DNA of 64,000 nucleotides from an uncultured Roseibium sp. (GCF_947494555.1 NZ_CANLVF010000001.1:558001-622000); one strand, 5' to 3'; positions 26,018-35,304 are shown, counted from the stretch's first letter. A program made the numbers and translations. Notes: generated from the sequence alone by a model not told the origin.

Positions 26018-27220
26018 TCAGGCAGCCCCGGACAAAGAGAGTTCCTCGACAGTATTACGGATGATGCGGCTGATATGCACGCAATCCTCAAGCGTGAAAC
26101 TCAGCGGAATACGCATATCGAAAAGGCCCGCGAGGATCTGGTCTGTTTCCGATAGATTTTGTGGATCAACATATTTCCAGCTGTGGTGGTTGGATGTGAA
26201 CCCCACCGGGTTGTCGTCGCCGAACCACTTCAGTTCAACGCCAAGGTTCTTGTTGGCGGCAAGGAAACCGCGAGCCTGAGCCGGTGTAACGGATGGCAGC
26301 CGGAACTGAATGGAACTTCCCACGTAGCGTTCTTCCGCTGGGCGGTGAGGCAACTGAATGGCGTCCAAACCGCTTAACTGGCGGGCGATGAGATCATACC
26401 GTTCATTCCAGCGGCGAATGCTGTCTTCCAGTGCCGCAAGCTGCGGTAACAAAACGGCGGCGCCCAGATTGTCCATGCGTCCGGACATATTTGCCGTTTC
26501 AAGCCGTATGTCCTCAAACTCCTCGCTTGCCGGAACCGCGCCATGTCGATCGTAGAGCATGTAGGAGCCGGACAGCATTGTTGCGCGCGCCATAAACTCC
26601 GGGACGTTGGACGTGAGCAATCCGCCTTCGCCGGAATTGAGATGCTTGTAGGTCTGCGTTGAAAAACACCCAGCAAGTCCGAAGTTCCCGCTGAGCCGGC
26701 CTTTCCATTTGGCGCCCATCGTATGGGCACAGTCCTCGAGCAGCAAAATACGGTGTGCCTCCAAGATTGAGACGAGCGCATCCATGTCGCACAGATGTCC
26801 GCGCATGCTTGAGAGCAGCAGAACTTTGGTATCCGTTTCGCTGATTTTCGCTTGCAGATCCGCAAGATCCAGGATCAGATTTTCGGTTATCTCGACAAAG
26901 ACGGGTCTGGCTCCAACACTTGCGATAGCACCGGGCACCGGCGCGAGCGTGAAACTGTTCGTCAGAACACGGTCTCCCGGTTGAACACCCGCTGCCCTGA
27001 GGGCGATCGACATCGCATAGCCGCCAGAGGCACAGGCAAGGCAATAGCGGCTTCCCTGATAGCCAGCGAATGCGCGCTCAAGTTCCGATGCCGGGCTCAA
27101 CTCGTCGCCGACTGTGTTGTACCGGTGCAGCCGGCCACTGCGCATGACGTCGACCGCCGCGGCGATGGCCTCGTCCGGTATTGCCTCTTGCTGGGTAAAC
27201 ACTCCGCGAAAGGGGGCCAA
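26018..27220 (-). CDS. DegT/DnrJ/EryC1/StrS-family PLP aminotransferase
   Basis: A 400-residue sugar-aminotransferase-type enzyme that would transfer an amino group to a nucleotide keto-sugar or related substrate. It has LACASGGYAMSIALRAAGV, GDRVLTNSFT, LEDCAHTMGAKW with the PLP-contact Asp and the Schiff-base Lys in STQTYKHLNSGEGG. The 400-residue length is normal. It is isolated from an obvious sugar pathway, lying next to small and unrelated genes. The start at 27220 gives a plausible but not unique N-terminus. Confidence 0.9.
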   Translation of the reverse strand: MAPFRGVFTQQEAIPDEAIAAAVDVMRSGRLHRYNTVGDELSPASELERAFAGYQGSRYCLACASGGYAMSIALRAAGVQPGDRVLTNSFTLAPVPGAIASVGARPVFVEITENLILDLADLQAKISETDTKVLLLSSMRGHLCDMDALVSILEAHRILLLEDCAHTMGAKWKGRLSGNFGLAGCFSTQTYKHLNSGEGGLLTSNVPEFMARATMLSGSYMLYDRHGAVPASEEFEDIRLETANMSGRMDNLGAAVLLPQLAALEDSIRRWNERYDLIARQLSGLDAIQLPHRPAEERYVGSSIQFRLPSVTPAQARGFLAANKNLGVELKWFGDDNPVGFTSNHHSWKYVDPQNLSETDQILAGLFDMRIPLSFTLEDCVHISRIIRNTVEELSLSGAA

Positions 27221-27365
27221 GGCTCTCTCCGTTTTCCTGGCAGGCTAAACTTCGCGACATGCTGCCAAATTCACGCGGACTTTCGAAGAACTATCTCCGC
27301 GGTGCGTGAAGGACACATCTTTTCAGCCGAAAGCGTTGTCAGGCCGGTGAGAGCCGAGGCAATGA

Positions 27366-27776
27366 TCAAAGGTCGAGCGCGTCGAGACCGGCTTCCAGGT
27401 AGTCAGCCAAAAGCGGCATGCCGATAAGATATTTGGCTGTCGACCCGAGTGCGCGCTCGCGCGCTTCATCGACGACCTGATCAAAATCGTCGGCTTCAAA
27501 ATCCCCACGGCCGATCCAGGTTATAGCGACGAGTTCCGCTGCTTCATCCACGTTCAGATCTTCAATCAGCTCGCGCAGTTCTTCATCGGACAGGTCGTCG
27601 CTTTCTTCCTCGGCAAGGCCATCATGGTTGTGGCCTTCTTCCAGGGAATCCGCGTCGAATTCCACCTCGCCGTCATGGCCGTCTTCGAATGTGTCCTGCA
27701 GAGCGGATGCGACCGCACGCGCCTTCTGCGCGAACATGCGGATCGTGTCGGCCGAAAGTGTGAGGTTGATGTCCAT
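27366..27776 (-). CDS. DUF3775 protein
   Basis: A 136-residue acidic protein ending in the DUF3775 signature: LNVDEAAELVAITWIGRGDF and STAKYLIGMPLLADYLEAGL. The N-terminal half is Glu/Asp-rich (LEEGHNHDG, ESDDLSDEELREL). Its function is unknown in alphaproteobacteria. ATG at 27776 is chosen because GGAGG is 5-6 bases upstream and the MDINLTLSADTIR start is the usual N-terminus; a longer frame from 27839 has weaker support. Confidence 0.85.
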   Translation of the reverse strand: MDINLTLSADTIRMFAQKARAVASALQDTFEDGHDGEVEFDADSLEEGHNHDGLAEEESDDLSDEELRELIEDLNVDEAAELVAITWIGRGDFEADDFDQVVDEARERALGSTAKYLIGMPLLADYLEAGLDALDL

Positions 27777-28184
27777 GGCTGCCTCCGACAAACCTGTCTT
27801 TTCTTTATCGATCCACTTTTCTTCGTTGGCAATGGTCATGTCGCGAATTCCTCGTTCCCCACAGTCCGTGCAATGCATCGTTTCCAACAGGTTTATCCAC
27901 TAAAGCCGCTCAAATCATAACTTGGATTCAGTTAAATGACCCGATGCACCTTCCTAGAGTTGTAAACTGCCTTGCAGAGGTTTTTCTCAGTTGCTTTACT
28001 TGCACCAGGCGCAAGAACCTGTCCTTGACCCGGATCAACGTGCGCGCGGCAAAAGACGCGGTGCCGCACTCCGGCGGGAAGACGGGTAGAGCCGGCGATA
28101 TTTCGGTTTCCGGGGCGGACCGGGCACTCAGGCCTGGCATTCATGCAAATTGCATAGTGCCGGGCCTTTGTTTTTTGGGTTTGA
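27777..28184. other. 408-bp intergenic region, no gene recognised
   Basis: Between the DUF3775 gene and the end of the crotonase operon, all on the minus strand. Short frames on both strands have no SD and no recognisable product. It presumably holds the DUF3775 promoter and the operon's transcript end. Confidence 0.5.
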
Positions 28185-28955
28185 TCACGTCTCGTTAAAT
28201 CGCGGTGGCCGTTTTTCAAGGAACGCGGACATCCCCTCGCGCTGCGCCGGCAAACCGTAAAGGGCATGATAGGTCTGGCGCTCATAGCGCATTCCGGCAT
28301 CCAGCGTGCTGTTTTCGGCGTAGTTGACGCAAGCCCGCGCCATCTGAACGATTTCTCTTGGGGCTGCCGCCACGCTCTGCGCAACGTCCCGGACTTCACG
28401 TTCCAGATCTTCCGGTGAAATCACGCGGCTGACGAGACCTATTTCCAGTGCTTCCCTTGCGTCAATCATGCGTCCGGTCAGGATCATGTCCATTGCCCGG
28501 GTTCTGCCTATCAGCCTTGTCAGCCGCTGCGTGCCGCCAATGCCCGGTATGCAGCCGATCTTGATTTCCGGTTGACCGAACTGTGCCTTTTCACCTGCCA
28601 GAATGAGATCGCACATCATGGCAAGTTCGCAGCCACCGCCAAGAGCATAACCCTCGACGAGGGCGATTTTGGCGATACGAAGCGCGGCGAACCGATCCCA
28701 GTCAGCAAAGTAATCGCTTGCCTGCATGCTCGCATAATCCTGGACGGCGAGCTCCTTGATGTCAGCGCCCGCCGCAAACGCCCGTTCGTTTCCCCTGAGC
28801 AACAGGCAGCCGATCTGAGGATCTGCGTCGAACGCTTGCGCAGCAGCGAGGACTTCCACCATGACCAGGGAATTTAGGGCGTTGAGTTGCTTCGGCCGGT
28901 TCAACCGGATCGTCGCGACCCGGCCATCGACGGATGTTTCGATTGTTTCGAACAT
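28185..28955 (-). CDS. Enoyl-CoA hydratase/isomerase (crotonase), third gene of the adenylation operon
   Basis: A 256-residue crotonase. Oxyanion-hole segments LLLRGNERAFAAGADIKEL and EGYALGGGCELAMMCDL are present; the catalytic Glu is found in the GQPEIKIGCIPGIGGTQRL segment, and a late RPPRFNE end is typical. It hydrates enoyl-CoA thioesters. It starts 1 base after the stop of the membrane oxidoreductase gene, so it is translationally coupled. In this operon it probably acts on the acyl product or precursor of the adenylate-forming enzyme. Confidence 0.9.
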   Translation of the reverse strand: MFETIETSVDGRVATIRLNRPKQLNALNSLVMVEVLAAAQAFDADPQIGCLLLRGNERAFAAGADIKELAVQDYASMQASDYFADWDRFAALRIAKIALVEGYALGGGCELAMMCDLILAGEKAQFGQPEIKIGCIPGIGGTQRLTRLIGRTRAMDMILTGRMIDAREALEIGLVSRVISPEDLEREVRDVAQSVAAAPREIVQMARACVNYAENSTLDAGMRYERQTYHALYGLPAQREGMSAFLEKRPPRFNET

Positions 28956-28956
28956 G

Positions 28957-30270
28957 TCAACTGTCCCAGATCGCGCCGTAGGCGGGTATGCCGAGCGCTT
29001 CCATGTCGTAGACCACCTTGCGGGTCAGTTTCTGGTTCGAAATCACGATGACCGCTTCTGCCCCGCTTTCACGCACGGCCTGAAGTGCCAGAGCGGAGAG
29101 ATCCGGCTTTCCGTGGGTAACTGTGTCCCAGATCAGTGGATTTTCCGTATGGGCCTCTATTTCGTCGATCAGGTCATTTCCGTAGGTCTTTCGCGGCGAA
29201 CGGGTCGACCAGATGAGCCGGTTTGGAACCTTTCCTTTTAGAAGATGCGGCAGAATGGGGCCGATGCCGGACCCTGTACCCACGTAGACCACCTTCCTGA
29301 ACAGATCCTCGATGCGGGCAACTCCGCTCGTGGTGATGCCCTTGACCCAAACCTTGGACGGCGGATTGTCTATGAAGGCGCCAGTCCAGTCTCCCGCACG
29401 GGAGATCGCGAGGCGATAGCCCGGTTCGTTCGGTGCGGGAATGTTGGCAAAGGAGTGATACTCACCGAAGGGCGTGTGACTGATTGCGTTCGAGCTGCCT
29501 GCAAACGGCGTGTCGCCGTAGTTGAAACGCGCCAGAACGACGTGGTTCGACGGTTTGACGATTTCGACAGTCACCCGCTTCAGGGTGAGCCAGGGCGAGG
29601 CAATGGAAAGGGTTATCAGGCACAGCATCCAGAAGGCCGGTGTGCTCGTCAGAACAACGCCCATGTCGCCGGAAATCGAGACTATCTGCGCCCAGAAGAG
29701 CGCCAGCACCGTCCAGCCTGCAAAACGATGAATCTTTTCAAACGCATTGTGGAACCTTGTACGGAAACGGCTGAGCGCGGTCAGGATCATCAGTGTCATG
29801 AGCGCCACCATGAGACTACTCAAACCCAAGGTGATTCCTGAAACCTGAGCATTGCCGGACAGCCAGCCGTCGGTCATGGCGAAGAGCAAAAACGCGAACC
29901 AAAGCGTGCCAATAACCGTGCCGCCATAGTGCAGTCCGCCAAAATGAAAGACTTTGCCGGCTCCCCAGCGGATCCACAAAGGCCAGGAAACGGGGATACG
30001 GGTTGCCAGCCAGAAAAGGACATTCACGACCCGCTGCTGGCGGATCAAGATGCCCAAGGAGAGATTGATGAGCGCCATGTCGGCGATCTTGTCCAGGCGA
30101 AAGGTCTGGCCATCATGCCAATAGCCATTTTGGAGGCCGGCCGCGAGCACGGTCAGATTGGCAAGCGCGACGATCGCGAAGAGCCGCCGGTATTCCATCA
30201 ACGCTGGATGTCGTGTCACCCGTCGCCAGTTCGGCGCGGCGTAGGCAAGATCTGTTGTTTGCGTGGTCAT
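28957..30270 (-). CDS. Membrane flavoprotein/ferric-reductase-like oxidoreductase (TmpA-like)
   Basis: A 437-residue protein with ~6 hydrophobic helices in residues 25-215 and a C-terminal soluble reductase part. The NAD(P)-binding motif VVYVGTGSGIGPILPHLL lies near residue 320, followed by NRLIWSTRSP and GAEAVIVISNQKLTRKVV; an FAD-domain-like beta stretch (VLARFNYGD, EYHSFANIPAP) precedes it. Few conserved His pairs for ferric-reductase haem are seen, so it may not carry haem. It overlaps the adenylate-forming gene by one base. This arrangement recalls fungal TmpA/TmpB membrane flavoproteins, where the two parts are fused. Confidence 0.75.
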   Translation of the reverse strand: MTTQTTDLAYAAPNWRRVTRHPALMEYRRLFAIVALANLTVLAAGLQNGYWHDGQTFRLDKIADMALINLSLGILIRQQRVVNVLFWLATRIPVSWPLWIRWGAGKVFHFGGLHYGGTVIGTLWFAFLLFAMTDGWLSGNAQVSGITLGLSSLMVALMTLMILTALSRFRTRFHNAFEKIHRFAGWTVLALFWAQIVSISGDMGVVLTSTPAFWMLCLITLSIASPWLTLKRVTVEIVKPSNHVVLARFNYGDTPFAGSSNAISHTPFGEYHSFANIPAPNEPGYRLAISRAGDWTGAFIDNPPSKVWVKGITTSGVARIEDLFRKVVYVGTGSGIGPILPHLLKGKVPNRLIWSTRSPRKTYGNDLIDEIEAHTENPLIWDTVTHGKPDLSALALQAVRESGAEAVIVISNQKLTRKVVYDMEALGIPAYGAIWDS

Positions 30271-31892
30271 CAGTTCAACTCCACACTTTTACCCGCGATA
30301 TGGGTCTGGGCGAGTTTGTGAAGCAGGTGCTTGTCCAGTTTGCCGCGCGGCGTGCGCGGAAGTTCGGGCAGGGGCAGCACGACCGTCGGCATGCAGTAAT
30401 AAGGCAAGCTGTCGCTGACCTGTTCCCTTGCTTTTTCGGGACAGGCGCTTGCCGGCGAGATGAAGCTCACGAGGTTGCGGTCATCGAGTTTGAGCGTGAC
30501 CGCGCGAATGCAGCAATCCGCTCGTTCCAGCGCGCTCGATACGCCATCGAGTTCTACCCGGAACCCCCGGATTTTGACCAGGTCGTCGACCCTGCCGAAA
30601 TGTTCAAGTTCACCGGTTTCGTTCCAGCGCCCGAGGTCCCGGGTGCGGAACATCATTTGTCCGGGCTGGAACGGGTCAGGGCGATACCGCTCGTCGGTGA
30701 GTTTCCTGTTGGCGAGGTACCCGGCGGTTACACAGTCACCTCCGGCCCACATCTCGCCCTTTTCGCCGATCGGGAGGGGCTGCAGATCGTCATCCAAAAT
30801 ATAAACGGTGTTGTTGGGTGTCGGGCGACCGATCGACAGCACCTCCTTTTCCGGAATATGTGTCTCTGCAGTGTTGATAATCGTTGTTTCGGTCGGTCCG
30901 CAGGAATTGTAAAAAATGCAAAATGATGACCACGTATCTGCCAGCGAACGCGGGCAAGGCTCGCCGGCGACCGCTGCGACCTTCACCCCTTGGCAGCGCT
31001 CGTGGTCGAGAGATGCGAGTATGGACGGCGTCGCGATAAGGATGTCGACCTCCTCAGCTGTTTCCTGAATGGATTTGCCTCGGATCACGAGCGTTGCGCC
31101 GTTGGAAAGGGCACCAAGGATTTCCCATGCGGCCATGTCGAACGCAATGGAGAGGATCTGGCCGACCTTCAGCCCCGGGCGCATGCCAAGACCTCCCGGT
31201 GCCGTCAGCAGAATGTTGGCGAGATTTCGATGCGTGACCTGCACACCATTCGGGACGCCTGTTGTACCCGATGTGAACAGGATCATCGCCAGATCGTCCG
31301 GTTCAACCTGCTGCAGGAAAAGATCCGCTGCTTCAGGGCTCGAGGTGTCGCTGGCGAGCACATCATCGATCGCAATCAGTGTCTGCCGTGGCTGAACCGG
31401 AACCTGACCGGCCATTTCGCCAAGGGTGAGAACCACTTTGGCGTTGGTGACCTTGGCAATGTGACGCAGACCCTGTTCAGGAGCGACACCGACATGTTGC
31501 GGCACGTAAGCTGCGCCAAGTTTCATTGCAGCCACGATGCCGACAACCATTTCGAGCGACCGGCGAAGATAAAGACATATGGTGTCACCGCGCCTGACAC
31601 CGTGCTCAAACAAGACCGCAACCAGCTTGTTCGAGGCTTGATCCAGTTCCTGATAACTCATGGTTTCACTACCGCATTCAACAGCGATCGTGTCGGGCTG
31701 TGCGCGAAGCCAGTATGCGATTGCCGCTGAAATCGTTGCATGACGCGGCACAACATCAGCTCCCCAACCGAATTCGTGGAATTTCTCGCGGTCCTCCGGC
31801 GTCAGGCAGGCAAGCGGGTTTGAAAGCAGCTTGGGGAAAACTGGGTCGACTGGCTGTGCTCCGTTCAAGGCATGAAGCGAAAATTCCGGCAT
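30270..31892 (-). CDS. Stand-alone adenylate-forming enzyme (NRPS-like A domain without carrier)
   Basis: A 540-residue enzyme that would activate a carboxylic acid as its acyl-AMP. Core motifs: ILFTSGTTGVPNGVQVTHRN (A3), SIAFDMAAWEI, NSCGPTETTI (A5), FRTRDLGRWNETG (A7), GRVDDLVKIRGFRVEL (A8) and PRTPRGKLDK with the catalytic Lys (A10). There is no carrier-protein LGG(H/D)S domain and no condensation domain, so the acyl-AMP must go to CoA, a separate carrier or the membrane partner. ATG at 31892 follows GGGAGGG; an ATG upstream at 31946 lies in a palindrome. It heads a three-gene operon. Confidence 0.9.
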   Translation of the reverse strand: MPEFSLHALNGAQPVDPVFPKLLSNPLACLTPEDREKFHEFGWGADVVPRHATISAAIAYWLRAQPDTIAVECGSETMSYQELDQASNKLVAVLFEHGVRRGDTICLYLRRSLEMVVGIVAAMKLGAAYVPQHVGVAPEQGLRHIAKVTNAKVVLTLGEMAGQVPVQPRQTLIAIDDVLASDTSSPEAADLFLQQVEPDDLAMILFTSGTTGVPNGVQVTHRNLANILLTAPGGLGMRPGLKVGQILSIAFDMAAWEILGALSNGATLVIRGKSIQETAEEVDILIATPSILASLDHERCQGVKVAAVAGEPCPRSLADTWSSFCIFYNSCGPTETTIINTAETHIPEKEVLSIGRPTPNNTVYILDDDLQPLPIGEKGEMWAGGDCVTAGYLANRKLTDERYRPDPFQPGQMMFRTRDLGRWNETGELEHFGRVDDLVKIRGFRVELDGVSSALERADCCIRAVTLKLDDRNLVSFISPASACPEKAREQVSDSLPYYCMPTVVLPLPELPRTPRGKLDKHLLHKLAQTHIAGKSVELN

Positions 31893-31928
31893 GGCACCCT
31901 CCCATATTTGTGAAGCGGATTCATTATT

Positions 31929-31947
31929 AATGGGAAATTTTCCCATT
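31929..31947. promoter_or_regulatory. 19-bp perfect palindrome upstream of the adenylation operon
   Basis: AATGGGAAA and TTTCCCATT flank a single T, ~37 bases from the ATG at 31892. It has the size and symmetry of a dimeric repressor site; the regulator is not identifiable in this window. Confidence 0.7.
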
Positions 31948-32056
31948 TTGTGTCACGTTCGTTAAACTCCCTTTCACGAAAATGTTGAATCCCTTGGGGG
32001 CGTAAGATTTGGATTGAGTGCTAGATACTTAGGCTGACAGAGCTTCGTGGATTAAT

Positions 32057-32869
32057 ATGTCGACTGGACCGAAGGACCCGTTTGAGATCGCGCTTGCCGA
32101 TTTGCTAATACCCCTGGCAAAGGCAATGGTGGCGCGTGGCGTCACGGTCGCGACAGCAACGGAGGCATTGAAGAAAGCGCTGGTCACAGCTGCAGAGGAG
32201 AGCTCTGAAGACGGATTGAGCGACAGCAAAGTCAGCGCGCTGACCGGTATTCACCGCAAGGACGTAAAGCGGTTACGCAACGATGATGAGACCGTCCCGG
32301 CCAAGCGCAGCAGCAGCGCGGCAGCGCTCGTGATCAGCTACTGGTCGACATCGCCGGAATTTCAAAAGCAAGACAACGGTCCACGCGATCTCACCCGAAA
32401 GGGCCAGGACGACCAGCCGGGGTTTGACGATCTGGTGCGTCTTGCCAGGATCGACATGGCCCCGGGAACCGTTCTGCAGACCTTGCTTGACCAGAAGCTT
32501 GTCGCCGTCCTGGAAGACGGCGGCTATCGGCTCTTGAGCGATGCGTTTGTGCCGACCGCCGGGAGCGCCGAGCAGGTCGCTGCCTATCGGGCAACCTTGT
32601 CCGCACACCTTGCGGCAGCGACACACAACCTGATTGCCGACGAGGAAACGCCCCGGCATTTCGATCGTGCCGTACGATATTCACATTTGTCTGCTGCATC
32701 GGTTGAGGAGTTGCGCGTCCTATCGTCCGAAAGGGCGCAGCAACTCCTGCAGACCATCAACACAAGGGCGCGTCAATTGCAGGATCAGGACGGGGATGAC
32801 AATCAGACAGGCCGGTTCGTTGCCGGCTCGTACATCCTGCCGACATTTCCAGAAGACAAGGAAGGGTGA
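32057..32869 (+). CDS. DUF6502 family protein
   Basis: A 270-residue protein starting with a helical region (DPFEIALADLLIPLAKAMVA) followed by an HTH-like LSDSKVSALTGIHRKDVKRL, and ending with a helix rich in Arg and Gln. The pattern fits DUF6502, a family of unknown function that appears next to DUF5666 proteins. Its HTH-like segment suggests DNA binding. It shares a divergent promoter region with the adenylation operon, so the palindrome at 31929 could serve both. The stop overlaps a GTG before the next gene. Confidence 0.7.
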   Translation: MSTGPKDPFEIALADLLIPLAKAMVARGVTVATATEALKKALVTAAEESSEDGLSDSKVSALTGIHRKDVKRLRNDDETVPAKRSSSAAALVISYWSTSPEFQKQDNGPRDLTRKGQDDQPGFDDLVRLARIDMAPGTVLQTLLDQKLVAVLEDGGYRLLSDAFVPTAGSAEQVAAYRATLSAHLAAATHNLIADEETPRHFDRAVRYSHLSAASVEELRVLSSERAQQLLQTINTRARQLQDQDGDDNQTGRFVAGSYILPTFPEDKEG

Positions 32870-32871
32870 CA

Positions 32872-33756
32872 GTGCTCCTCCGTTTCATCGCAGTTGCTGC
32901 AGTTTTTCTCGGCGTGCACCCGGCATTTGCTGAAGAAAAAGAAGAACGCGAAGGTGGCATCGTCGGCACGGGCATTGTCGGTGAGATCACCGAACTCGGC
33001 AGCATCCTTGTGAATGGTCAGAAAATCGAAATCATCAACGACTTGCCCGTGACGGGGTCGGTTCCGGATATCACCGCTGGCGCTCTCAAGCCCGGACAGA
33101 CGGTGGCGGTGGTGGCAGCTCTGGAAGGCGAGACCTGGAAGGCGCTCGGTATCCGGCAGGTGCTTCCTCTTGTCGGGCCCGTCGAAGCGGTTGGCGACGG
33201 ATCGCTGAGCGTCCTGGGGACGACCATCGACCTCGGAGCACTGGCAATTGCGGTGGATGAAGGGGATTGGGTCGCGGTCAGCGGTTTCTGGCGCTCGGAG
33301 CGCATACTCGCAACGGCAATCGAGCACTTGCCGGACTGGCAAGGACCTGCCCAGGTAAGCGGAACATTCTTCGAAACAGACGGGGTTTTGCCTGCGAGAA
33401 TAGGGGCCAGCGAAATTGCAGGGATAGATCCTCAACACATTTCTTCAGGTGCATTCGCCCACGTTACCGGCGCACCAATTCCCGGTGGGATTGATGCTAG
33501 CCGGCTTGAAACGACGCTTTTTGATGCTCCGGTCGGTATCATCCAGGCCGAGGGGTTCTTCTCCGACCCGGAGCCGGATGGACTCTACACCGTCCTTGGA
33601 TCCGGACTGATTTCCTACACGGATCGCCCCGAGATGGTTCAATCCGGGACGCGGACAATTCAATGTGGTGCCAACGGCAGGCTGGGTGTTTTTACCGCCA
33701 ATGATCTGTCGCCTGAAGAGATCGAGACAATCCGCAGAAAACTGGATTGCCTGTAA
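32872..33756 (+). CDS. Exported DUF5666 protein
   Basis: A 294-residue secreted protein. Signal peptide of ~20 residues (LLRFIAVAAVFLGVHPAFA). The mature part contains repeated short beta modules (GTGIVGEITELGSILVNG, LVGPVEAVGDGSLSVLG, VSGTFFETDGVLPARIGAS) as in DUF5666. The C-terminus has two Cys (IQCGAN, LDCL) that could form a disulfide. GTG at 32872 has AAGGAAGG 6 bases upstream; an alternate GTG at 32866 overlaps the previous stop. It is coupled with the DUF6502 gene. Confidence 0.75.
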   Translation: MLLRFIAVAAVFLGVHPAFAEEKEEREGGIVGTGIVGEITELGSILVNGQKIEIINDLPVTGSVPDITAGALKPGQTVAVVAALEGETWKALGIRQVLPLVGPVEAVGDGSLSVLGTTIDLGALAIAVDEGDWVAVSGFWRSERILATAIEHLPDWQGPAQVSGTFFETDGVLPARIGASEIAGIDPQHISSGAFAHVTGAPIPGGIDASRLETTLFDAPVGIIQAEGFFSDPEPDGLYTVLGSGLISYTDRPEMVQSGTRTIQCGANGRLGVFTANDLSPEEIETIRRKLDCL

Positions 33757-33814
33757 AAGCACAGCCTGGATGACTGGGAAAACAATCCTAAAACCTAATT
33801 CGGTTTTTGCGCAT

Positions 33815-35209
33815 TCACTGTCGTGCACTTCCGATGAGGTCTGCGAGAATTTCAAAACACATCGGGTCCTGCATCTGGCTGACGTTGAACCGCATGAACG
33901 TTTCCTTGTCCAGCGCCACGGAAAAGACGTTTCCCGGCGCAAGCACCAGGCCTTTTTGAAGAGCCGTGCGGGCAACTTCCGTCGCGCTGCGTCCTTCGGG
34001 AAGTTCGCACCAGACAAGGAAACCACCCCGAGGCATGACCCACGGCGAGATACCGAGCGCACCGAGCCGGCCGATGACCTCATCGCGACTGCTGACCAGC
34101 CGGGTTTTCAGGGACTCCATATGCTTGCGGTAACTGCCATCGGTCAGAACAGCGTGAAGAAGGCCGGCTACCATCGGGCTGGGGCCGCTGAAGTTGGTGG
34201 CAACCTGCATGTCGGTAAGTGCCTCGATCCAGTCAGTCCGGGCGGCGATGTAACCGCACCTGCAGGCGGCCGAAAGTGTCTTTGAGAAACTGCCGACCCT
34301 CAGAACACGATCCAATCCGTCCAGTGCAGCAAGACGCGGAGAGAACTCCGGTTCAAACTCGGTGAAAATATCATCCTCGACCACCACAAGATCGTGCGCT
34401 TCGGCAAGCGACAACACGCGGTGCGCGACGGGAGCGGAAATCGTCGCTCCGGTCGGATTGTGAAGGGCCGAGTTGGTCAGATAGAGACGCGGGCGATGCT
34501 CTTGCAGAGTTTGTTCGAACTTTGCCAGATCGGGTCCGGTGCGCGTATAGGGTACGCTTCTTATCGATATCTGGTGTGCGCGCAGCAAGGCCTGGAAATT
34601 GAAGTAACAAGGATCATCGACAAGAACCGTGTCCCCGGGCCTAAGCAGCATGCGGCAGACAAGGTCCAACGCCTGTGAGCCGGAGCCCGTCAGAAGAACC
34701 TGGTCCGGGCCGACGGCGACGCCCTGATCGTGTAGCCGGTGAGACAGAAGGCTGCGCAACTTCGCGTCTCCCCTCGCACTGCCGTAGTTTGTCAGGATGT
34801 CGATATCTGCTGCTGCCATGGAGCGCATCGCCTTGCGCAAACTGGCAACAGGCATCCAGTCGGCAGGAAGCCAGCCGCATCCCGGCTTCGGCACATCTTC
34901 GCCTGTGTCGAGCGACTGCCGCGCCACCCACAGCGGGTCAATCTCTCGTTCCAGCTGGGGACCTGTTTCCGCGACTGCAAAAGGTTGCGGCTTGTCGGCA
35001 ACGAAAAAACCGGCGCCGCGCCGCGCATGGATCAGGCCTTCCGCCGCCAGAAGATCGTAAGCCTCGACAACAGTTGAGGGTGAAACGTTCAGTTTTGCGG
35101 CGCAACTGCGAATGGAGGGCAATTTGTCTCCGGCGGCAATCGTGCGGGAAATGATCCGGCGTCTTACGTCGTCCATGACTAAATTGCGCCGCTCGGCCAG
35201 CTTCATCAA
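33815..35209 (-). CDS. MocR/PdxR-type GntR-aminotransferase regulator
   Basis: A 464-residue fusion of an N-terminal GntR winged HTH (residues ~1-75: SIRSCAAKLNVSPSTVVEAY) and a PLP-dependent type I aminotransferase-like domain with LTGSGSQALDLVCRML and the Schiff-base Lys in RVGSFSKTLSAACRCGYIAAR. Such proteins activate or repress neighbouring genes in response to PLP-bound ligands. It is divergent from a DMT exporter; the site at 35235 lies between them. Confidence 0.9.
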   Translation of the reverse strand: MMKLAERRNLVMDDVRRRIISRTIAAGDKLPSIRSCAAKLNVSPSTVVEAYDLLAAEGLIHARRGAGFFVADKPQPFAVAETGPQLEREIDPLWVARQSLDTGEDVPKPGCGWLPADWMPVASLRKAMRSMAAADIDILTNYGSARGDAKLRSLLSHRLHDQGVAVGPDQVLLTGSGSQALDLVCRMLLRPGDTVLVDDPCYFNFQALLRAHQISIRSVPYTRTGPDLAKFEQTLQEHRPRLYLTNSALHNPTGATISAPVAHRVLSLAEAHDLVVVEDDIFTEFEPEFSPRLAALDGLDRVLRVGSFSKTLSAACRCGYIAARTDWIEALTDMQVATNFSGPSPMVAGLLHAVLTDGSYRKHMESLKTRLVSSRDEVIGRLGALGISPWVMPRGGFLVWCELPEGRSATEVARTALQKGLVLAPGNVFSVALDKETFMRFNVSQMQDPMCFEILADLIGSARQ

Positions 35210-35234
35210 GAGTCCTCTGTATGGATAGAATAAT

Positions 35235-35260
35235 CAGTACAGTTTCTTCATATTGTACTG
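35235..35260. promoter_or_regulatory. CAGTACA-N12-TGTACTG dyad between MocR gene and exporter
   Basis: 7-bp exact inverted arms at 35235-35241 and 35254-35260. It is 26 bases from the MocR start and 45 bases from the exporter start, fitting autoregulation and control of the exporter. Confidence 0.6.
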
Positions 35261-35304
35261 GTTTGTATCTGTTAGTGCCATCCTGTGGGCGTTAAAAAGC
35301 ACAC

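Noticed and set aside
27928-28140. 70-residue minus-strand frame upstream of the DUF3775 gene
   Set aside because: No SD, no recognisable domain, and composition unlike the neighbouring genes.
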